NCBI GenBank assembly: GCA_012963075.1
Contig: DTWI01000156.1
Coordinates: 1 to 5,007, forward strand
Origin: Fidelibacterota bacterium
GTDB lineage: Bacteria; Marinisomatota; Marinisomatia; Marinisomatales; Marinisomataceae
DNA: 5,007 nucleotides
Reading direction: 5' to 3'
Positions 1-5,007 of the stretch are shown piece by piece; position 1 is the first letter of the stretch; the number at the start of each line of letters is the position of its first letter. The translations under genes were made by a program, and so were the position numbers. A model generated the notes under the pieces. It made no database searches and was not told where the DNA came from. It saw only the letters and a program-made list of their open reading frames with translations.

Positions 1-1534
1 AAGACCTTTTTTCTTTGCCATATACCAATGGAATTAGTATTTCAATCACACTTTTTGATTGGAACAAAGGTCTAATTTGTGGTTGAATAACACTTGGATA
101 TCCATCATAAGTCATCGCATCTCCCCAGGTTTCAAAGAAATGAGATTCTGCTATATGCCAATTAGAATGTTTTGAAGTTTCATCATAGATATTGCTTAAA
201 TGAACTATGTTTTCAACATTTTTCATTAATGTTGCAAATTCTAAATCTGCTGAGGTATTGTAAACAGGATTACCCCCTAGAATAATTAGATTTTTAACAG
301 CTCCTTTTTCCATCTTCTTGCAAAGAACACCTAAATCTTTTGAAGAAGTTACATGAGATTTTGTCAATGGATAATAATCAATAGGAGCAACTAATTGATT
401 ATTTAGCATTGCAATAACAGCATGAGCTTCGGCTGACAGATGATTCCCTCCAAGAATAATGCAATTACCTTTATTCTTTATTAATTCTTCTGCAACAGTT
501 TTAATCCACAAATTATTTGATGTTTTGACACTTCTAGCATCAGTTTTTAGTCCTAATTTTTTTAATTCACTACACAATTCTTTTAATACTGAGTTGAATT
601 CACCAACAGATACATTTAATCGATGATCTGCATTCGCACCTGTTAAAGTCATGGAGCTTTCTACAACATAAAGTCTATTCATTGTGCTATTTTCATTTTC
701 CAATTTTCTATTTTGTGCAAATTTCTTTGTGTGATAAATATTGTTATCATCACATCCAAGAAAATCAGAACCAATAGATAAAATTGTTTGAGCATTCTCC
801 AAACGATTATAAGGTTGCATTTTTTTTCCAAATGCTTTTTTAATACCTAGATATAAATTTTCATTATTGATTGGATCATAGACTACCCAATCGGCATTAG
901 GATATGTTCTTGCAAAATTATCTCGAAGAACATTGAGTGTTGGAGAAGATGACTCTTGTAATAAAACTGCTAGTCCTTCTCCATTTGAATCATAAATAGA
1001 TTTAGCATATTTTACATAATCTGACCAAGCCACTTTCTTCCCATCAAGTTTTAATCCTCTAGCACGATCAGGGTCATACATATCTAATACAGTTGCTTGA
1101 CTAAAGGTATTTGATTTCCCAAGGGAAGTTGGATGTTTCTCATTGCCCTCTACTTTAACAGGTCGTTCATCATGGTTTTCAATCAAAATTCCAATTGCAT
1201 TATTTTGAAATGGCATTGTACTTGCATAATATTTAGGAATACCTGGTATTGTTCCAATTTCAGCGTCTACATAAGGAATAATTTTCTGAACTGGTTTCTT
1301 ACAACCTTCCAATCCTGCCAAGGCTATAGATGCTGCCACTAAAGACAGAAAATTTCTTCTTGAAACATTGCTATCTTCATGATGTTCTGATTGTTTTAAA
1401 TATTTATCATAATCATCTGTAGATGAAATGTCTTTTAAACCTTTCCAATACCCAAATTGATGAGAATTTGCTTTTTCTTCACCGTTATGGTTTGTTTTTA
1501 CAAATCCTTGATTTTTATTTTTTATCTGTGACAT
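1..1534 (-). CDS. actB: Alternative complex III subunit ActB, Tat-exported molybdopterin-oxidoreductase-like protein (partial, C-terminus off window)
   Basis: The frame is open for 511 codons from ATG at 1534-1532 to the window edge, so only the N-terminal half is visible. Residues 27-46 (FGYWKGLKDISSTDDYDKYL) match the extended region that precedes the Tat signal in ACIII ActB proteins. The twin-arginine motif SRRNFL is at 58-63, followed by a hydrophobic stretch ending ALAGLEGC at 71-78. C78 might be lipidated, but E76 is atypical for a lipobox. After it come IIPYV (85-89) and a MopB-like domain with VLDMYDPDRARG. No CxxC-type iron-sulfur motif follows the signal, as expected for the ActB1 half, which resembles molybdopterin enzymes but lacks the cofactor. 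The usual C-terminal ferredoxin-like half with Fe-S clusters would lie beyond the left edge. In ACIII this subunit sits on the periplasmic side. The start overlaps the end of actA by 13 bases with no clear Shine-Dalgarno, suggesting translational coupling. A generic Tat-exported oxidoreductase is the alternative, made unlikely by ActA next door. Confidence 0.88.
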   Translation of the reverse strand, partial: MSQIKNKNQGFVKTNHNGEEKANSHQFGYWKGLKDISSTDDYDKYLKQSEHHEDSNVSRRNFLSLVAASIALAGLEGCKKPVQKIIPYVDAEIGTIPGIPKYYASTMPFQNNAIGILIENHDERPVKVEGNEKHPTSLGKSNTFSQATVLDMYDPDRARGLKLDGKKVAWSDYVKYAKSIYDSNGEGLAVLLQESSSPTLNVLRDNFARTYPNADWVVYDPINNENLYLGIKKAFGKKMQPYNRLENAQTILSIGSDFLGCDDNNIYHTKKFAQNRKLENENSTMNRLYVVESSMTLTGANADHRLNVSVGEFNSVLKELCSELKKLGLKTDARSVKTSNNLWIKTVAEELIKNKGNCIILGGNHLSAEAHAVIAMLNNQLVAPIDYYPLTKSHVTSSKDLGVLCKKMEKGAVKNLIILGGNPVYNTSADLEFATLMKNVENIVHLSNIYDETSKHSNWHIAESHFFETWGDAMTYDGYPSVIQPQIRPLFQSKSVIEILIPLVYGKEKRS

Positions 1535-2169
1535 TGTTGACAATCCGCTACTGGTCTTGTATTATCATGTTGTTCAATAAACGATGCTACAAACTGATCA
1601 TAGTCATCAGGTGGAGTCCAATACATATTAGTTACTTGGTCTACTGGCCTCACTTCAGGGCTATCAGATCTATGGCAATCTAAACACCAATCCATACTTA
1701 GTGGCTTTACTTGATATACAACTTCCATTTCTGCAATATTTCCATGACAAGAAATACAAGCAACGCCAGAATTTACATGAACACTATGATTGAAATAAGC
1801 ATATTCGGGAAGCATATGTACTTTAATCCATTCAATAGGTTTTCCAGTTTCCCAACTCTCTCGCACCAATTTTAATTTTTCACTATCTGTTTTCACATAG
1901 GTATGACATCCCATACATGTTTCTGTTGGTGGAATAACAGCAGAATAAGATTGTTCGACGCCAACGTGGCAGTATCGACAGTCAATTCCCAAATCTCCAG
2001 CATGTAATTTATGGCTATATGGAATTGGTTGAACAGGCGCGTACCCGACATCAGTATAATAAGGAGATCCATAATACCATATAAAAGATGACAGAGAAAA
2101 TAAAAGTAAAAAGACCCCCATCAAAAAAATTCCAGCAAAGTTATTAGTCCATCTGGAAAATAATTGCAT
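1522..2169 (-). CDS. actA: Alternative complex III subunit ActA, membrane-anchored pentaheme cytochrome c
   Basis: The 215-residue protein has one N-terminal hydrophobic segment (about 11-33), which looks like an uncleaved signal anchor. The remainder should lie in the periplasm. Five CxxCH heme c attachment motifs are visible: CRYCH 64-68, CMGCH 85-89, CISCH 138-142, CLDCH 162-166 and CQQCH 210-214. Extra histidines that could be distal heme ligands include H53, H56, H118, H128 and H131; the spacing FNHSVHVNSGVACISCH is typical of multiheme cytochromes. In ACIII this subunit takes electrons from quinol oxidation and relays them toward the mono-heme subunits and the terminal oxidase. The length and the five hemes fit the short form of ActA. 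The last heme motif is one residue from the C-terminus. The gene is first in the visible minus-strand operon, with actB overlapping its 3' end. The ATG at 2169 places the anchor at the N-terminus; no strong Shine-Dalgarno precedes it. A cytochrome c3/c7-like or NrfH-like role is possible, but the ActB neighbour argues for ACIII. Confidence 0.9.
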   Translation of the reverse strand: MQLFSRWTNNFAGIFLMGVFLLLFSLSSFIWYYGSPYYTDVGYAPVQPIPYSHKLHAGDLGIDCRYCHVGVEQSYSAVIPPTETCMGCHTYVKTDSEKLKLVRESWETGKPIEWIKVHMLPEYAYFNHSVHVNSGVACISCHGNIAEMEVVYQVKPLSMDWCLDCHRSDSPEVRPVDQVTNMYWTPPDDYDQFVASFIEQHDNTRPVADCQQCHR

Positions 2170-2299
2170 ACTAATTAATTTGTATCATTAAAGTAGACTA
2201 AACATTACATCTTAATTAGCAAAGCAGTCAAGCACTAAATAGGAGAAGGATTAACTTTTAAACTTATGTTTTTTTCGATTTATTAAATAAATTAACCCA
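2170..2299. promoter_or_regulatory. Divergent intergenic region between actA and the DASS transporter gene
   Basis: This AT-rich 130-base spacer must hold the promoters of both the leftward actAB operon and the rightward transporter-Usp unit. On the plus side, an in-frame TAA at 2288-2290 rules out a longer transporter N-terminus. A weak -10-like TATTAA at 2281-2286 would give an almost leaderless message. The purine-rich AGGAGAAGGA at 2241-2250 is too far from either start to act as their ribosome-binding site. No riboswitch, tRNA or clear long inverted repeat was recognised. Confidence 0.5.
2202..2231 (-). promoter_or_regulatory. Possible sigma70-like promoter for actAB
   Basis: Read on the minus strand, TTGACT (2231-2226) matches five of six bases of a -35 box. 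An 18-base spacer separates it from TAATGT (2207-2202), a weak -10 match (three of six). Transcription would start about 25 bases before the actA ATG at 2169, a sensible leader length. An organism of Bacteroidota type may use a different consensus (TTTG / TAnnTTTG), and no good match to that was found, so this is tentative. Confidence 0.3.
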
Positions 2300-3706
2300 A
2301 TGCAAGATTACTACAAAATTGTATCATCATCTATTTTATATTGGTTTTCTCAAAAAAAATGGTTTGTTTTTAGCATAATATTTGCATTAATCTTTATAAG
2401 TCTACCAACACCAATCGGACTTACCGTTCCAGCTTATCATAGTCTTATAATTTTATTTATGGTATTTATTCTGGTTACATCTGAACCAATCCCTTTTCCA
2501 GCAATAGCACTACTCACACTGGTCTTACAGGTGCTATTAGGAGTAGCTCCAGCTGATGTCATAGCATCATCATTCATGAATGATGCTGTTTTATTTGTAA
2601 TGGGATCTTTGATGTTCGCCATTGCAATTGTTCATCAAGGACTAGATATCAGATTGGCAAAAATTATTATCGCTATTTTTGGGAAAAGCAAACGATTATT
2701 CCTCGCAGGATTAATGGTGGTTTCTGCCATTCTCTCTTCTTTTTTAGGCGAACATACTATTATTGCTATTATGCTACCTATAGGATTAGCTATTATTAAA
2801 AACGTAGACTCTTCAACACTAGATGGAAAAAATGCAATTTTATTAGTTTTATTTTCAATAGGATATGGAACAATTATTGGATCAATTGGTACTCCATCAG
2901 GTGGAGCTCGCAATGTTATTATGATTAATTATCTACAAGAATTTACCAACATTCAAATTGATTATTGGGATTGGATAAAATATGCATACCCAATTCTAAT
3001 GATTCAATTGGTTGTTGCTTATTTTGTTCTCCAATTTGCATTCCCAACCTCACTAGACAACGTACGAGTTCAGGGATACAAAAGATCTATTGCGAAATCA
3101 AACAGTGCAACCAATATCAAGCACCTCTTTTCTTGTTTAATTATTGGCTTAATTATAACCAGTTGGTTTTTATTTAACCAAGAACTAGGGCTTGGAATTA
3201 TTTCTTTATGTGGTGTACTCATATTTATGATTTGTGGAATGGTACCATGGGAAGTAATCAATAAAAATACTAATTGGGGAGTAATTCTGTTATTTGCAGC
3301 AACAATCTCACTTGGATTTCAAATTAACGAAACAGGTGCGGCGTCTTGGCTAGTTGAAAAATTTAATGAACTAACATCATCTTTTCCAGAAGATTCATCT
3401 TTTAGTTGGTCATTCATGGCAATACTAACTGGTTTAACATCAAATTTTTTCACAAGTTCGGCTACAACATCATTATTGGGACCAATGGCAATTGAACTGC
3501 AACCCAATGATATTTCTTTTGGAATGTCGGCTGCAATTGCATCTGGTTTTTCATTCTTAACTGTAATCTCGTGTCCAACAGCTATGATTATCTATTCAAC
3601 TGGCCTAGTTAGTATTAAAATTTTTTTTAGAGTTGGGTTGTTGATGTTTTCTAGTTCAATTCTTATTTTATATTTGGTCTCAAAATTTTATTGGGTAACA
3701 CTATGA
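2300..3706 (+). CDS. SLC13/DASS-family anion transporter (sodium:dicarboxylate or sulfate symporter type)
   Basis: The 468-residue protein is strongly hydrophobic, with about 10-12 membrane segments. The first begins after a short cytoplasmic lead containing KK at 19-20. The inverted-repeat plan of the DASS family is visible. The first half has [17 protein letters not shown] (146-162) followed by GTPSGGARN (197-205), equivalent to the usual SNT-TAMMLPI and GTPPN segments. The second half has TSN at 380-382, SSATT at 386-390, then a GP-containing helix and [11 protein letters not shown]. Family members move dicarboxylates, citrate or sulfate into the cell, usually with sodium; the substrate here cannot be told. 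The first canonical SNT is replaced by GEHT (150-153) and the second has extra residues between TSN and the SATT segment, so specificity may differ. The ATG at 2300 is the only credible start, because TAA lies four codons upstream. The TGA stop overlaps the ATG of the Usp-like gene (ATGA), which indicates co-translation. It is transcribed divergently from actAB. Confidence 0.82.
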   Translation: MQDYYKIVSSSILYWFSQKKWFVFSIIFALIFISLPTPIGLTVPAYHSLIILFMVFILVTSEPIPFPAIALLTLVLQVLLGVAPADVIASSFMNDAVLFVMGSLMFAIAIVHQGLDIRLAKIIIAIFGKSKRLFLAGLMVVSAILSSFLGEHTIIAIMLPIGLAIIKNVDSSTLDGKNAILLVLFSIGYGTIIGSIGTPSGGARNVIMINYLQEFTNIQIDYWDWIKYAYPILMIQLVVAYFVLQFAFPTSLDNVRVQGYKRSIAKSNSATNIKHLFSCLIIGLIITSWFLFNQELGLGIISLCGVLIFMICGMVPWEVINKNTNWGVILLFAATISLGFQINETGAASWLVEKFNELTSSFPEDSSFSWSFMAILTGLTSNFFTSSATTSLLGPMAIELQPNDISFGMSAAIASGFSFLTVISCPTAMIIYSTGLVSIKIFFRVGLLMFSSSILILYLVSKFYWVTL

Positions 3707-5007
3707 ACATTTTAATTGCAATTGGTGGTAGAGAATATTCCAAACTAACATTAGATCTTGGAATGAAGGTTTCTAATTCGTTCGAAGCCAGCACTACAAT
3801 TGCATATGTTGGGAAAAAGATTAGTCAATTCGCTGAAAAAGATGTCAGTATTGTTCATCAAAGTCTTGATGAAAGACAACTATACAGGCCTGGAGTAAGA
3901 ACACTTGAATGGGCATATGACTTTTTAAAATCAAAAGAATATATTGAAGAAGAAAAAGTAGCCACTTTTAATGATTATCTCTTAATAGATGAAGAACAAT
4001 CGCGAATGCGCGTATTGCTAAAAGGAAAACATTCGAATAAAATTAATCTCATTTTACGTACTGGAGAAATTATTGAACAATTACGTTCAGAGGTACAAGA
4101 TAACAATCATGATATTACAATCATAGGGGGTGGCAACAATAAGGGAATGCATCATAATTTGGTTCAGTTTATTGATAGTTCAGTATTGGTTGTAAAAAAT
4201 TATTCTGTTAAGAAACAATACAAAATTTTATTACCCGTAAATAATTCTAAAGGATCAAATAAAGCAATTGAAATTGCTGAACAATTTGCAAAATCCAACA
4301 AATTGTCTGTAGAAATTGTAGGTTTGGTTGAAAACCCTGATACCTACCCAATGGCGGCAAAGCGCCACAGCATAGAATATCTACGTGAATACGCACATTT
4401 GCGCCCTCGCACTAATGTTATCGGTGCGGTTACACGAGTGCGTAACTGTTTATCACAGGCCATTCACCGCTTTTTCCATGAAAAAGGCTACTACTGGATC
4501 TCTACCCCAATTTTAACGGCTAGCGATACAGAAGGCGCGGGTGAAATGTTCCGCGTATCAACACTTGATATGATGAACCTTCCGCTAGACGACAAAGGCA
4601 ACGTTGATTACTCAGAAGATTTCTTCGGTAAAGAAACTTACCTAACAGTATCAGGTCAGCTTAATGTTGAAACATACTGTACGGCTATGTCTAAGGTTTA
4701 TACCTTTGGGCCAACGTTTCGCGCTGAAAACTCAAATACGTCTCGCCACCTTGCAGAATTCTGGATGATCGAACCTGAAGTGGCTTTTGCTGAACTTAAA
4801 GACGTAGCGCAGCTTGCTGAAGACATGTTGAAGTATGTGTGTAAAGCGGTGCTAGAAGAGTTACCTGATGATATGGCATTCTTCGCCCAGCGCATTAAGA
4901 AAGATGCGGTTGAGCGTTTAGAAAAGCTCGTTAGCTCTGACTTCGTTCGCATGAATTACACCGACGCTATTGAAATTCTTCAAAATTGCGGCAAGAAATT
5001 CGAATTC
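3703..5007 (+). CDS. Usp-like protein running in frame into an AsnRS fragment (probably chimeric; C-terminus off window)
   Basis: The frame is open for 435 codons from ATG 3703 (within ATGA of the upstream stop) to the right edge. Residues 1-165 form a complete universal-stress-protein-like domain. It has an opening strand MNILIAIGG, a helix, a second strand TTIAYVG, an unusually long middle (about 45-115), then [12 protein letters not shown] and ITIIGGG (138-144) and a closing strand SSVLVVKN. The ATP-binding pattern Gx2Gx9G(S/T) is not properly met (GGGNNKG at 142-148, then DSS at 158-160), so nucleotide binding is doubtful. A second Usp domain begins at 172 ([26 protein letters not shown]) but breaks off at about residue 211. 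From P212 on, the sequence is AsnRS instead. The natural gene was probably a tandem Usp protein of about 280-310 residues. Position behind a transporter, with coupled translation, suggests a cytoplasmic regulator or stability partner of that transporter. I am confident of the Usp half and doubt that the joined protein exists. Confidence 0.7.
   Translation, partial: MNILIAIGGREYSKLTLDLGMKVSNSFEASTTIAYVGKKISQFAEKDVSIVHQSLDERQLYRPGVRTLEWAYDFLKSKEYIEEEKVATFNDYLLIDEEQSRMRVLLKGKHSNKINLILRTGEIIEQLRSEVQDNNHDITIIGGGNNKGMHHNLVQFIDSSVLVVKNYSVKKQYKILLPVNNSKGSNKAIEIAEQFAKSNKLSVEIVGLVENPDTYPMAAKRHSIEYLREYAHLRPRTNVIGAVTRVRNCLSQAIHRFFHEKGYYWISTPILTASDTEGAGEMFRVSTLDMMNLPLDDKGNVDYSEDFFGKETYLTVSGQLNVETYCTAMSKVYTFGPTFRAENSNTSRHLAEFWMIEPEVAFAELKDVAQLAEDMLKYVCKAVLEELPDDMAFFAQRIKKDAVERLEKLVSSDFVRMNYTDAIEILQNCGKKFEF
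4309..4353 (+). other. Chimeric junction between the AT-rich Usp gene and the AsnRS-coding segment
   Basis: Codons here give [15 protein letters not shown]. The first part fits the second strand of a Usp domain, yet the whole string also resembles the linker of bacterial AsnRS, where a [15 protein letters not shown] sequence precedes the catalytic core. The crossover therefore cannot be placed to the base and lies within a short zone compatible with both parents. By hand count, GC is 15/60 at 4021-4080 and 17/60 at 4261-4320, against 29/60 at 4321-4380 and 31/60 at 4381-4440. There is no insertion sequence, repeat or attachment site at the seam. Confidence 0.75.
4336..5007 (+). other. asnS: Asparaginyl-tRNA synthetase fragment, catalytic core without anticodon-binding domain (asnS, gammaproteobacterial type)
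   Basis: This in-frame stretch encodes about 224 residues that I recognise as bacterial AsnRS, from roughly residue 106 of the ~466-residue enzyme onward. It starts [12 protein letters not shown], continues [14 protein letters not shown], the motif 1 region ([20 protein letters not shown]) and [18 protein letters not shown] (318-325 of the joined frame) follows, then class II motif 2 FRAEN (339-343) with the AsnRS-typical [11 protein letters not shown]. Motif 3 would lie beyond the right edge. The N-terminal OB-fold anticodon-binding domain is absent, replaced by the Usp sequence. AsnRS charges tRNA-Asn with asparagine in the cytoplasm. Wording such as [16 protein letters not shown], and GC near 50%, resemble Alteromonadales/Vibrionales enzymes rather than the AT-rich host of the rest of the window. 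As it stands it has no start or ribosome-binding site of its own; ATG 4351 is an internal methionine. AspRS and LysRS are excluded by the [11 protein letters not shown] signature. Confidence 0.9.

Noticed and set aside
1133..1683. Plus-strand open frames at 1133-1342 and 1423-1683.
   Set aside because: They overlap actB and actA on the opposite strand, and their sequences are low-complexity translations of those genes' complement.
2266..2286. Six-codon ORF (MFFSIY) with upstream AGGAG at 2241-2245, a possible leader peptide before the transporter gene.
   Set aside because: The spacing from the AGGAG to its ATG is too long, the peptide has no attenuator-like codons, and no hairpin was recognised; it is likely chance in AT-rich DNA.
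2437..3507. Minus-strand open frames opposite the transporter (2437-2622, 2635-2913, 3070-3261, 3319-3507).
   Set aside because: They have no recognisable domains and lie opposite a clearly coding membrane protein; they are antisense shadows.
4698..4952. Minus-strand 84-residue open frame within the AsnRS segment.
   Set aside because: It is antisense to well-conserved AsnRS motif 2 coding sequence and has no features of its own.
5002..5007. The window ends exactly in GAATTC, an EcoRI site, suggesting a cloning boundary.
   Set aside because: Uncut GAATTC sites also occur at 596-601 and 4756-4761, and the last residues (CGKKFEF) fit the normal AsnRS sequence, so the ending is probably chance.
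4351..5007. ATG at 4351 as an independent start for a short AsnRS-like paralogue.
   Set aside because: There is no ribosome-binding site before it, and conserved AsnRS residues (PDTYP) already precede it in frame, so it is an internal methionine of a truncated normal AsnRS.

Overview
The window holds two unlike pieces of DNA joined near position 4310-4350. Positions 1 to about 4310 look like one AT-rich bacterial genome. The remaining ~670 bases are richer in GC and encode part of a gammaproteobacterial-type asparaginyl-tRNA synthetase. Both window ends fall inside open reading frames, as expected of a contig fragment.

Left part, minus strand: an alternative complex III (ACIII) operon begins at 2169. 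It reads leftward through a membrane-anchored pentaheme cytochrome c (ActA, 2169-1522) into the N-terminal half of the Tat-exported, molybdopterin-oxidoreductase-like subunit ActB (1534 to beyond position 1). The two genes overlap by 13 bases. ACIII oxidises menaquinol or ubiquinol and passes the electrons through its hemes to a terminal oxidase, so this is a respiring, Gram-negative-type bacterium. ACIII, low GC and weak ribosome-binding sites suggest an FCB-group organism (Bacteroidota, Balneolota, Marinimicrobia or similar), probably aquatic. This is inference, and I cannot name a genus.

Middle part, plus strand: a 130-base intergenic region separates the respiratory operon from a divergent two-gene unit. 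The first gene (2300-3706) is an SLC13/DASS-type anion transporter with an unusual first substrate-loop motif. The second gene starts at 3703, overlapping the transporter stop as ATGA, and encodes a cytoplasmic protein with one complete and one incipient universal-stress-protein (Usp) domain. This is a transporter plus likely regulator pair.

Right part: the Usp reading frame continues without a stop into residues corresponding to roughly the middle half of bacterial AsnRS, starting at its conserved [12 protein letters not shown] segment and including motif 2. Composition changes from about 25-28% to about 48-52% GC at the seam, and the AsnRS anticodon-binding domain is absent. The simplest reading is a chimeric join, most likely an assembly error seeded by short similarity, rather than a real fusion protein. 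It is the most important thing to check here, and the 3703-5007 protein should not be taken at face value.
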